Source: Acanthococcus lagerstroemiae
Taxonomy: Eukaryota > Arthropoda > Insecta > Hemiptera > Eriococcidae
Length of the DNA: 64,000 nt
Assembly (NCBI GenBank): GCA_031841125.1
Contig: CM063106.1
Span: 75,132,101-75,196,100, forward strand
Direction: 5' to 3'
The translations under genes were made by a program, and so were the position numbers. Positions 62,201 to 64,000 of the stretch are shown one piece after another. Every line of letters begins with the position of its first letter. Position 1 is the stretch's first letter. The notes beneath the pieces were generated by a model. It searched no databases. It was not told the origin of the DNA and saw only the letters and a program-made list of their open reading frames with translations.

Positions 62201-63934
62201 ACTAAGGAGAGGGGGTGCTTAGAATCTTCTCCTTCCTGATGCCTATTCTTGGCTACACAAAGGCCTCGCATATTCAGCATAAGACCTCGCAGAGGCTTAC
62301 GTCGGTTCTAATCTCTTTGGTCGAGTGTTTAAAATGTTTCATGTTGTAGTGATTCAAGTGTCGGAGATCTAGGAGACTTGACCCCGTGCAACACGTCTCC
62401 CAACTTACCAGCTGTGATGTCATTCCGTTCGCTTCATCGAGACGACACAGAAGAGATGTGGCGCTTTCAGTTATGCTTGTTGTTCGATCAGATTCCCAGT
62501 TCGTCTCTGCATGTCTTCCACTTGATGTACAAGTTGACCAAGGTGACCGATAGCTGTTTTCTTTGGCGAGATTCGTACGCTCAGCTAACTGTGCCAGTGA
62601 AGTTGGTCCTTCGCGGCAACAGTTCCCGTATCTCTGGTACATTGAAGATGTAATTGCATTTTACAGGATTTAGTCAACAAGAGTATCACAGTCACGCAAA
62701 GCGTCTGCAACATTCTGTCCGAGTTTGAAGGCAGCAGCCGGTTGCAAACTCATTTCACGACTGTTATGTGCATTTTGGCGTCGCGAGCTCGACCCGTGTT
62801 CGTGTGGTACAACCCGAACGCGATACCTCTCACTGAAACCCTTAAATTCGGTTTGATGCAGTTACGCGAACACTTGGACACCTTTCTGGATCGTAAAGAT
62901 CAAGCGAATGAGGTAGGTAACCCTGGCCCCGACGATGCCTGTATCGATAGTGTATATGGTTCTTACATATTGTTACAAGAGATATGAATGTGGTACTTGA
63001 GTTACGTTCAACTCTGTTTTCAGTGTGTGGAAACGCTAAAAGCGATCTTGAAGCTACAGCAGCTTCGAGACGAAAGCGTGAGCACCGAGTTGGTGAACGA
63101 AGAGTCAATAGTAGATGTGGGAAAGGCGTTGTACAAATTCCATATTCAGTTGCTGTTGTTGCTCGAGACTGCAAATCGAATGTATACTTCGTTGATCTCG
63201 GTGTCAAATCAAACTCAAGTAAGAATTACGACAATAACTTGATTAATACAAAAATTATTCAGCCTAAATCGTTGGTCGAGTAGATGTGTCAATACAAATG
63301 TCGACTATATAGTTGAGACGACTTCATCGGTACACACTAATTACAATGTTGATATTAATGTCGGTACTTGACTATAATGTCAACTGAAATGTCAACTGTA
63401 GAAAACTTTGTCGACGTTTACTGAACGCGTGTCAATTCGCTGCATACTACAATAGTGATGTTGATACATGTAGATACTTGTTGACTAGAATGTCAACTGC
63501 GTTTTACATCCACTGTACACGTGTTCATGATTTTGTCCATGGAAATGTGTATTCTACATAGAACATCGATGTTTGTATGTGCACTGTACATAAAAATGTG
63601 TACTAAAAATGTCCTGGATTTCAATATTGACATTTTATCCGACATTTCCACACGCTCGTGTTTCATGGGTCACTTCCTTGAATTAGTCGTGAAACACCTT
63701 ATATATTAATACCCTATTAATCTTACTCTTGCCTTCGTAGCTGGAGAACGTATCGCAAGAAGTGGTCACGATTCGGAAATCACTGTTGAAGGCTCAAGAA
63801 GAGTATTCAGATTTAAGTGAAGATGGTACCGCCTCCCCACAGCTATTATTTCCGGATCAAAGCGATTCGACGATACTGCAGTTCATACAGGAGGGTAAAT
63901 GGCTGTCAGCGCTGAAGTTCATTAGACATAACAG
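11152..63934 (+). CDS. fry: furry homologue (Fry scaffold protein), spliced, 27 internal exons, both ends outside window
   Basis: Seen: 27 exons join in one frame into about 1,616 codons. All introns are GT-AG and every exon phase matches the next. Reading the join gives hallmark Furry blocks in family order: [130 protein letters not shown] and [18 protein letters not shown]. Known of the family: Furry/Tao3/Mor2 proteins are about 3,000-residue, HEAT/ARM-like scaffolds that bind and activate NDR kinases (Tricornered) and control actin-based hair and bristle shape, dendrite tiling and spindle function. Inferred: this is the middle to C-terminal half; the N-terminal domain lies upstream and the extreme C-terminus downstream. 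No stop or frameshift was found in the join, so the gene looks functional. Confidence 0.93.
12087..12930. mobile_element. Non-autonomous TIR transposon, 844 bp, 8-bp target duplication
   Basis: Left end CTTCGACCATACAGTATATG and the inverted right end CTTCAACCATACAGTATATG match at 19 of 20. Flanks AACCTGGT (12079-12086) and TACCTGGT (12931-12938) form an 8-bp duplication with one mismatch. Inside, AAAAAGGGCG(T)CC words occur four to five times in both orientations, including a tight hairpin at about 12187-12219. An 8-bp duplication fits hAT or Merlin; no transposase is present. Confidence 0.75.
13303..14042. mobile_element. hAT-like MITE, about 740 bp
   Basis: Left end TAGGGCTGTGAATT and inverted right end CAGAGCTGTGAATT. 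Flanking 8-mers GGCATAAG and GGCTTACG agree at 6 of 8. Interior is AT-rich with recurring GGAATATTTTGG-type words on both sides. Confidence 0.6.
14043..15341. other. AT-rich intron remainder
   Basis: No exon or element recognised apart from a C9 tract near 15200. Confidence 0.5.
15342..15478 (+). CDS. fry: fry exon 2 of window
   Basis: Acceptor CCCCGCAG, donor CAG|GTTGGA. Its first 2 bases complete a Glu codon from the previous exon and it leaves in phase 0. It contains [20 protein letters not shown] and [13 protein letters not shown], among the most conserved Furry residues. Confidence 0.93.
15570..15674 (+). CDS. fry: fry exon 3 of window
   Basis: 35 codons, phase 0 in and out, after a 91-bp intron. 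It contains [20 protein letters not shown]. The donor is GTAAGT. The following intron is about 8 kb and carries the nested transposon stack. Confidence 0.93.
16638..17019 (+). pseudogene. ISXO2-like (IS1016/Merlin) transposase fragment
   Basis: Frame 1 (16638-16877) reads [13 protein letters not shown] and then [19 protein letters not shown]. The QIDES Asp with GKRKY-RGR is the first catalytic block of the ISXO2/IS1595 DDE family. After a frameshift near 16880-16910, frame 2 continues with [11 protein letters not shown] and YFWVERRDK, then stops at 17019. The later catalytic Asp and Glu are missing, so it is inactive. Fold assignment is from motif recognition. Confidence 0.72.
17096..17335. 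mobile_element. Palindromic (foldback) MITE, copy 1
   Basis: Nearly perfect inverted repeat: arms of roughly 105 bp start with AATTGAAGGGTAAAGAATCA and pair across a loop of about 25 bp near 17200-17227. A second copy lies at 28401-28637. Confidence 0.85.
17700..18021 (+). mobile_element. RTE-like LINE, left part (split by transposon)
   Basis: It reads [17 protein letters not shown] near 17730-17790 and then matches window positions 1-189 closely. The match breaks exactly at CAATCCTTG and resumes at 22490. Confidence 0.8.
18214..18484 (-). mobile_element. hAT-like MITE (family with 20522-20774)
   Basis: About 270 bp, direct copy of 20522-20774 with GCCGACAAAATC and CTGCCAAATTATTGGGGG blocks. 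Its right end TAGTTTCGTCCCTG, read inversely, is CAGGGACGAAACTA, a hAT-type terminus. No clean duplication seen. Confidence 0.6.
18758..20165 (-). mobile_element. R1/Jockey-like LINE, 5'-truncated, with RNase H
   Basis: T-rich run at 18758-18776 is the 3' poly-A on the minus strand. The minus-strand frames encode the RT tail ([18 protein letters not shown], then [20 protein letters not shown]) and a complete-looking RNase H core ([31 protein letters not shown]). One frameshift separates them near 19630-19660. The 5' end stops at about 20165, typical of truncated target-primed insertion. Confidence 0.82.
20522..20774 (-). mobile_element. hAT-like MITE, second copy
   Basis: About 253 bp, same order of blocks as 18214-18484. 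Ends CAGAAACGAAATTTAACTTT and, inverted, CAGGGACGAAACTATAGGGG. Confidence 0.6.
20836..21045 (+). pseudogene. Possible transposase N-terminal relic
   Basis: A short frame [20 protein letters not shown] then Arg/Lys-rich RRQVKPKKF. Acidic start, Ala-rich helix and basic cluster are the layout of Harbinger-type transposase N-termini, and it lies inside the 3-bp-duplication transposon. It stops after 69 codons with no catalytic motif. Weak assignment. Confidence 0.22.
21412..21654. mobile_element. MITE, 243 bp, about 34-bp inverted termini
   Basis: Left TTGAGGAGCCCACTTCCAAA and, inverted, right TTGAGGAACCCACTTCCAAA, continuing to GTGACCTAACTGCA. Only one mismatch seen over the arm. It lies inside the 18022-22489 transposon. 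Confidence 0.8.
22490..22850 (+). mobile_element. RTE-like LINE, right part with 3' tail
   Basis: Continuation of the copy begun at 17700: it matches 187-576 (GAGGATGGATAACAACAGGT, Lys/Arg-rich block) and ends at GGTTTGATTTGAC. Its C-terminal frame is shifted relative to the copy at 1-576. Confidence 0.8.
22851..23728. other. AT-rich intron before fry exon 4
   Basis: No element recognised. Confidence 0.5.
23729..23863 (+). CDS. fry: fry exon 4 of window
   Basis: 45 codons, phase 0 in and out, acceptor TTTTCCAG, donor GTAAGT. It encodes [19 protein letters not shown] followed by [17 protein letters not shown], a signature Furry block. Confidence 0.94.
24327..24607 (+). CDS. fry: fry exon 5 of window
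   Basis: Acceptor GCTTTAG, donor GG|GTTAGT. It enters in phase 0 and leaves with 2 bases of a Gly codon. It starts [20 protein letters not shown] and includes [20 protein letters not shown]. The tail ([13 protein letters not shown] onward) is polar and weakly conserved, as expected of a linker in this scaffold. Confidence 0.92.
25406..25431. repeat. (ATT)n microsatellite
   Basis: About eight uninterrupted ATT triplets. Confidence 0.9.
25715..26165. repeat. AT low-complexity tract, TTTTA-rich then TAAAA-rich
   Basis: 25715-25890 is TTTTATTTTTATTTTA-type; 25960-26165 is AAATAAAAATAAA-type, the complementary composition. The two halves could fold on each other. Confidence 0.8.
26270..26700 (-). 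mobile_element. Jockey/CR1-like LINE C-terminal fragment
   Basis: The minus strand encodes [17 protein letters not shown], then after a frameshift [20 protein letters not shown] and [20 protein letters not shown]. This is the conserved RT tail of Jockey/CR1 LINEs, also seen in the plus-strand copy at 51050-52300. Confidence 0.75.
26755..26917. mobile_element. Short hAT-like MITE
   Basis: Termini CAGTGGCGTAGCCA and, inverted, CAGTGACGTAGTCA. Interior includes a C10 run. No matching 8-bp duplication. Confidence 0.5.
26940..28060. repeat. Degenerate tandem array, roughly 130-150-bp period
   Basis: Recurring word order: AATCGAAAATCTGA, TGATTTACGACCC/CAATGACCC, CCCATTTCG, CCAATTTCAAGTCTAAAACC. 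Units are strongly diverged. No coding function seen. Confidence 0.5.
28401..28637. mobile_element. Palindromic MITE, copy 2
   Basis: Same family as 17096-17335: TGAAGGGTAAAGAATCAAAA start, GCCATTTTACTTCAAGGGCG and GCAAATAGGCAAAATAC in both arms, central loop near 28505-28530. Confidence 0.83.
29560..29689 (+). CDS. fry: fry exon 6 of window
   Basis: Acceptor TTTTAG, donor GAG|GTAAGC. The first base completes Gly and it leaves in phase 0. It encodes a Ser/Lys-rich linker including [20 protein letters not shown]. At 130 nt it is not a multiple of three, so skipping it would break the frame. Conservation is weaker than in flanking exons. Confidence 0.82.
29837..29849. repeat. 13-bp target-site duplication, left
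   Basis: AACTTCAATAGAT, repeated exactly at 30053-30065 on the other side of the SINE. Confidence 0.9.
29850..30052 (+). mobile_element. tRNA-derived SINE, full-length
   Basis: It starts with a tRNA-like head: A-box-like TGGTCGAGTGGATAGTGCGC and a textbook B box GGGTTCGAGCC at about 29914. A tRNA-unrelated body with GACGGCTAAGACAGCCC follows. It is bounded by an exact 13-bp duplication. It would be transcribed by RNA polymerase III; mobilised in trans by a LINE (inference). Confidence 0.88.
30066..31166. other. Intron without recognised element
   Basis: Short frames on both strands but no protein family or repeat recognised. Confidence 0.45.
31167..31560. repeat. Degenerate minisatellite, GGCTCCGACTCGG-type unit
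   Basis: Words TTGGCTTCGGCT, GGCTCCGACT, TTTCCAGTAAAACTCTGAAA recur about every 45-55 bp at 31370-31560 and more loosely before that. Confidence 0.6.
31675..31855 (-). mobile_element. SINE copy 2, missing its tRNA head
   Basis: The inverse strand matches the body of the SINE at 29850-30052 (CCTAGGCCGGTTCTTCGGCC, GGCTAAGACAGCCCT, CAGGGCTCGGGTTGAGAG), beginning just after the B box. Opposite orientation, 5'-truncated. Confidence 0.8.
32286..32464 (+). CDS. fry: fry exon 7 of window
   Basis: Acceptor AATTTACAG, donor CACAG|GTATTG. Phase 0 in, 2 bases of an Arg codon out. It encodes [20 protein letters not shown] and then [20 protein letters not shown], near-identical in character to vertebrate FRY. 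Confidence 0.93.
33190..34110 (+). pseudogene. Possible decayed coding relic, zinc-finger-like
   Basis: A less AT-rich stretch with interrupted plus-strand frames. It includes [10 protein letters not shown] then an in-frame stop, [10 protein letters not shown] and CFFHTRYH (Cys/His spacing), a 107-codon frame at 33409-33732 and a basic [20 protein letters not shown] stretch near 33935-33995. Not part of fry. A processed pseudogene or old transposon is possible; I do not recognise the parent. Confidence 0.3.
34184..34570. mobile_element. hAT MITE, 387 bp, perfect 8-bp target duplication
   Basis: Termini CAGTGGCGGAACTACGA and, inverted, CAGTGGCGGAACCAAGG. CTAGGAAA at 34176-34183 is repeated exactly at 34571-34578. 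Confidence 0.92.
35765..35907. mobile_element. hAT MITE, 143 bp, perfect 8-bp target duplication
   Basis: Termini CAGTGGTGTAGCG and, inverted, CAGTGGCGTAGTC. CCTAGCTG at 35757-35764 is repeated at 35908-35915. Confidence 0.9.
36051..36337 (+). CDS. fry: fry exon 8 of window
   Basis: Acceptor ATCTTTACAG, donor G|GTGAGG. It completes an Arg codon, then reads [38 protein letters not shown] and [19 protein letters not shown]. This is a hydrophobic helical stretch typical of the HEAT/ARM-like Furry body. Confidence 0.93.
36447..36533 (+). CDS. fry: fry exon 9 of window
   Basis: Acceptor TTATGCAG. The donor is chosen at A|GTACGT because it fits both the consensus and the phase of the next exon. 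It encodes a short Ser/Thr/Pro-rich linker beginning [20 protein letters not shown]. The poorly conserved sequence makes the 3' boundary slightly less certain. Confidence 0.85.
36611..36749 (+). CDS. fry: fry exon 10 of window
   Basis: Acceptor TTCTACAG, donor AA|GTACGT. A Ser/Thr/Pro linker ([20 protein letters not shown]) runs into the conserved helix [16 protein letters not shown]. The last Lys codon is split across the intron. Confidence 0.92.
36838..37048 (+). CDS. fry: fry exon 11 of window
   Basis: Acceptor GTTTCAG, donor CAG|GTGAGA. It encodes [20 protein letters not shown] and then [20 protein letters not shown], the best-conserved Furry segment in the window. Confidence 0.95.
37049..37722 (+). 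other. fry: fry intron, 674 bp
   Basis: AT-rich, GT-AG, no repeat recognised. Confidence 0.85.
37723..37821 (+). CDS. fry: fry exon 12 of window
   Basis: 33 codons, phase 0 both sides, after a 674-bp intron. It encodes [20 protein letters not shown] and [12 protein letters not shown]. Confidence 0.93.
37944..38247 (+). CDS. fry: fry exon 13 of window, with Gly/Tyr-rich insert
   Basis: Acceptor TTATTGCAG, donor G|GTAACT. It starts with conserved [20 protein letters not shown]. It then runs into a low-complexity linker ([16 protein letters not shown], then a His/Ser-rich tract) that I do not recognise from other Furry proteins. It leaves with 1 base; the next exon is 9.2 kb downstream and matches in phase. 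Confidence 0.9.
38577..38936. mobile_element. mariner/Tc1-type MITE, copy 1, 360 bp
   Basis: Inverted termini TGTGACCTGGAATCATGAAA running to TGTGCCTC (about 28 bp), flanked by TA on each side. A second copy is at 52303-52686. Confidence 0.88.
39380..40315. repeat. Degenerate tandem array of TCTGATAGAAATTT-type units, part 1
   Basis: Words such as TCTGATGAAAATT, TTTCTATCAAATTTCT and GATAGAAAT recur every 30-60 bp. The same array, same orientation, reappears at 45195-45605. Confidence 0.65.
41876..42025. repeat. Long palindrome made of the ACAAATCCGCGTCA motif
   Basis: Arms of about 70 bp around a 6-8-bp centre near 41950: TAACAAAACCGCGTCAACT pairs with AGTTGACGCAGTTTTGTTA. The right arm alone recurs at 45050-45135. 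Confidence 0.8.
42790..43990 (+). mobile_element. RTE-like LINE fragment (RT to 3' tail)
   Basis: Broken frames give [34 protein letters not shown] (catalytic-domain context), [20 protein letters not shown] (degenerate ADD box, here ADE) and the C-terminal region, ending in CGATTTGATTTTGATTTGAC. Fourth copy of the TTTGAT-tailed family. Confidence 0.82.
45195..45605. repeat. Degenerate tandem array, part 2
   Basis: Starts TTCAATTTTCCATCAAATTT, matching TTTCAATTTTTCATTAAATT near 39998, and continues with the same GATAGAAAT/TCTGATAAAA words. Confidence 0.6.
46325..46860 (-). mobile_element. LINE RNase H and C-terminal fragment
   Basis: The minus strand reads [20 protein letters not shown] (RNase H HxGI-N--AD-LA motif) near 46780-46860. 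Further on comes a Cys-rich [11 protein letters not shown] knuckle near 46520-46550. GC-rich relative to flanks; one stop between the two parts. Confidence 0.75.
46861..47408. other. fry: End of 9.2-kb fry intron
   Basis: AT-rich, no element seen. It ends in the TGATTCCAG acceptor. Confidence 0.5.
47409..47731 (+). CDS. fry: fry exon 14 of window
   Basis: Acceptor GATTCCAG. The split codon becomes Asp, giving the [10 protein letters not shown] start. It contains [40 protein letters not shown] and [15 protein letters not shown], classic Furry motifs. Phase 0 out at GTATGC. Confidence 0.95.
47808..48005 (+). CDS. fry: fry exon 15 of window
   Basis: 66 codons, phase 0 both sides, after a 76-bp intron. 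It encodes [20 protein letters not shown] and [20 protein letters not shown]. Confidence 0.94.
48110..48277 (+). CDS. fry: fry exon 16 of window
   Basis: 56 codons, phase 0 both sides. It encodes [20 protein letters not shown] and [17 protein letters not shown]. Donor GTAAGT. Confidence 0.94.
48451..48591 (+). CDS. fry: fry exon 17 of window
   Basis: 47 codons, phase 0 both sides. It encodes [20 protein letters not shown] and [14 protein letters not shown], an amphipathic helical repeat region. Confidence 0.94.
48673..48841 (+). CDS. fry: fry exon 18 of window
   Basis: Acceptor TTTTACAG, 1 base out at GTATGG. It encodes [20 protein letters not shown] and a conserved Lys-Glu-Leu-Pro-Gly end. 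Confidence 0.94.
48939..49168 (+). CDS. fry: fry exon 19 of window
   Basis: The split Gly codon gives [18 protein letters not shown] Ser/Arg-rich linker ([20 protein letters not shown]) follows, ending in a Trp-rich WKRPWMSQ. Phase 0 out. Confidence 0.94.
49260..49334 (+). CDS. fry: fry exon 20 of window
   Basis: 25 codons, phase 0 both sides. It encodes [20 protein letters not shown] and ends PKSPS. The conserved motif PKSPSVIFS is split by the next, 8.4-kb intron. Confidence 0.94.
49335..50590. other. fry: Start of 8.4-kb fry intron
   Basis: No exon or transposon recognised. Confidence 0.5.
50597..50943. mobile_element. Possible hAT-like MITE
   Basis: CAGTGTAGCGTGG at the left and, inverted, CAGTGGCATACC at the right, resembling the CAGTGGCGTAGC termini elsewhere in the window. 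No exact duplication. Confidence 0.35.
51050..52300 (+). mobile_element. Jockey/CR1-like LINE reverse transcriptase, decayed
   Basis: Frames give [48 protein letters not shown] (with a gap), the [16 protein letters not shown] region standing for the GVPQGS-LGP motif in a shifted frame, [20 protein letters not shown] (YVDG in place of the FADD box) and [16 protein letters not shown]. Many frameshifts; inactive. Followed directly by a mariner-type MITE. Confidence 0.85.
52303..52686. mobile_element. mariner/Tc1-type MITE, copy 2, 384 bp
   Basis: Ends GTGACCTGGAATCATGAAAT and its inverse, flanked by TA. Interior matches 38577-38936 (GTCCATTTCACACGACGC, TTTCATTCGAAAGAG). Confidence 0.88.
52790..53060. 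repeat. A-rich low complexity with LINE-type 3' end
   Basis: TATT repeats, then GCCCTCCACAACAGCCTGATGG near 52822, then GAAAAAGAAAA-rich sequence. Possibly a LINE 3' end and poly-A tail. Confidence 0.4.
53061..54629. other. AT-rich intron, no gene
   Basis: Very AT-rich at 53150-53350. A lone terminus GGCTACGCCACTGG near 53747 looks like one end of a hAT MITE whose other end was not found. Confidence 0.4.
54630..54893. mobile_element. hAT-like MITE, 264 bp, perfect 8-bp target duplication
   Basis: CCTAGACG at 54622-54629 is repeated at 54894-54901. Termini CAGAAAAATGTAGCGAAG and, inverted, CAGAGATGAAACTAAGAG. It contains a (TG)n-G14 run at 54657-54682. The right end resembles the hAT-like repeats at 18214 and 20522. 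Confidence 0.85.
54902..57762. other. fry: Rest of 8.4-kb fry intron
   Basis: No gene seen. A candidate inverted repeat: GTTTGCCCAGAAAAAGGGAC near 56350 against the inverse of GTCCCCTTTCC near 56583. A CTATCTATCTGTCTACCTG microsatellite-like tract lies near 55795. Confidence 0.45.
57763..57933 (+). CDS. fry: fry exon 21 of window
   Basis: 57 codons, phase 0 both sides, acceptor CTGTTCCAG. It encodes [20 protein letters not shown] and an acidic [12 protein letters not shown] end. The sequence is Ser/Glu-rich, so probably a phosphorylatable linker. Confidence 0.94.
58008..58151 (+). CDS. fry: fry exon 22 of window
   Basis: 48 codons after a 74-bp intron. It encodes [17 protein letters not shown], conserved in FRY, and [15 protein letters not shown]. 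Phase 0 out. Confidence 0.93.
58342..58511 (+). CDS. fry: fry exon 23 of window
   Basis: Acceptor CACCCAG, donor TC|GTAAGG. It encodes the acidic [20 protein letters not shown] and a Ser-rich/basic stretch. The last Ser codon is completed 3.8 kb downstream. Confidence 0.92.
58777..59242. mobile_element. mariner-like MITE, 466 bp, TA duplication
   Basis: Inverted termini TACAGGGTGTCTCGAAG and TACAGGGTGTCTCAAAG, flanked by TA (58775-58776 and 59243-59244). The TACAGGGTGTC terminus is classical for mariner-like elements. No transposase. Confidence 0.87.
59250..61460. repeat. Long degenerate GACTC / GAGTC repeat tract with strand switch
   Basis: 59250-60120 is filled with AAGACTC, GAGACTCTTC and AGACTTGTT words. 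From about 60130 to 60890 and 61140 to 61460 the same words appear mainly inverted (GAGTCTTGAAGA, GAAGAGTTT, AAGTCTTAAA). Unit spacing is irregular, about 30-50 bp. Unrelated segments interrupt at about 59630-59930 and 60890-61135. Confidence 0.55.
61461..62349. other. fry: Intron end before fry exon 24
   Basis: No element recognised. Confidence 0.5.
62350..62542 (+). CDS. fry: fry exon 24 of window
   Basis: Acceptor TGTTGTAG has a weak pyrimidine tract, but the phase fits. It encodes [20 protein letters not shown] and then [20 protein letters not shown]. The donor AAG|GTGACC is moderately weak (see finding on 62543-62666). Confidence 0.88.
62667..62912 (+). CDS. fry: fry exon 25 of window
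   Basis: 82 codons, phase 0 both sides, acceptor TTTTACAG. It encodes [20 protein letters not shown] and ends [17 protein letters not shown], a conserved Furry motif. Confidence 0.92.
63024..63218 (+). CDS. fry: fry exon 26 of window
   Basis: 65 codons, phase 0 both sides. It encodes [20 protein letters not shown] and a hydrophobic helix [20 protein letters not shown]. Confidence 0.93.
63219..63740. repeat. fry: fry intron with degenerate ATGTCAACTG words
   Basis: 522-bp GT-AG intron. Between 63290 and 63510 the words AATGTCAACTG, TTGACTA-AATGTC and ATGTTGATA recur, some in inverted form. Confidence 0.5.
63741..63934 (+). CDS. fry: fry exon 27 of window (gene continues beyond)
   Basis: Acceptor CTTCGTAG. 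It encodes [20 protein letters not shown] and [20 protein letters not shown]. The donor CAG|GTCAGT leaves 2 bases of a codon, so at least one further exon lies past the window. Confidence 0.92.
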
Positions 63935-64000
63935 GTCAGTTTTGGTCCACTCACTTCACAATTCACGTTTTTTTTTTTAGTTGTATCGATTTCTGATTGG

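Noticed and set aside
62543..62653. Reading straight through from exon 24 as coding
   Set aside because: It reaches a stop at 62651, whereas splicing at 62542/62667 joins conserved sequence in phase. Kept as a finding to check.

Overview
The window is eukaryotic nuclear DNA, almost certainly from an arthropod and probably an insect. It is AT-rich with GT-AG introns, dense non-LTR retrotransposons (RTE-like, R1/Jockey-like), hAT and mariner MITEs and a tRNA-derived SINE. The species cannot be fixed from sequence alone.

The backbone is one plus-strand gene, the furry homologue (fry; FRY/FRYL in vertebrates, Tao3/Mor2 family). It is a giant scaffold protein that works with NDR/Tricornered kinases in cell polarity, bristle and hair shape, and dendrite tiling. 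I could place 27 consecutive coding exons from 11152 to 63934. All have GT donors, AG acceptors and matching phases, and together give about 1,616 codons. Neither end of the protein is in the window: the first exon enters mid-codon and the last leaves mid-codon. Exons cluster at 15.3-15.7, 23.7-24.6, 36.0-38.2, 47.4-49.3, 57.8-58.5 and 62.3-63.9 kb, with short introns (74-190 bp) inside clusters and introns of 2.6-9.2 kb between them. The first 11.1 kb has no recognisable exon and is probably the preceding intron.

The long introns are mobile-element graveyards. 1-11151 holds two RTE-like fragments, two minus-strand Jockey/R1-type fragments, a GC-rich minus-strand LINE ORF1 with its 5' UTR, and tandem repeats at 3.6-5.1 kb. 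11290-15341 holds two TIR elements. 15675-23728 is a stack of nested insertions: a Merlin/ISXO2-like transposon remnant with a palindromic MITE inside it, then an RTE-like LINE cut by a 4.47-kb TIR transposon with a clean 3-bp target duplication, itself filled with a LINE, hAT-like repeats and another MITE. 24608-29559 has AT microsatellites, a Jockey-like fragment, a degenerate tandem array and a second palindromic MITE. 29690-36050 has the SINE (13-bp target duplication) and two hAT MITEs with perfect 8-bp duplications. 38248-47408 has a mariner-type MITE, a degenerate tandem array interrupted by a roughly 4.9-kb block carrying a repeated ACAAATCCGCGTCA motif, and LINE fragments. 49335-57762 has a Jockey-like LINE, a second copy of the same mariner-type MITE and another hAT MITE. 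58512-62349 has a mariner-like MITE and a long GACTC/GAGTC repeat tract that switches strand.

No intact second protein-coding gene, rRNA, functional tRNA or CRISPR was seen. Apart from fry, every long open frame I could explain belongs to a decayed transposon.
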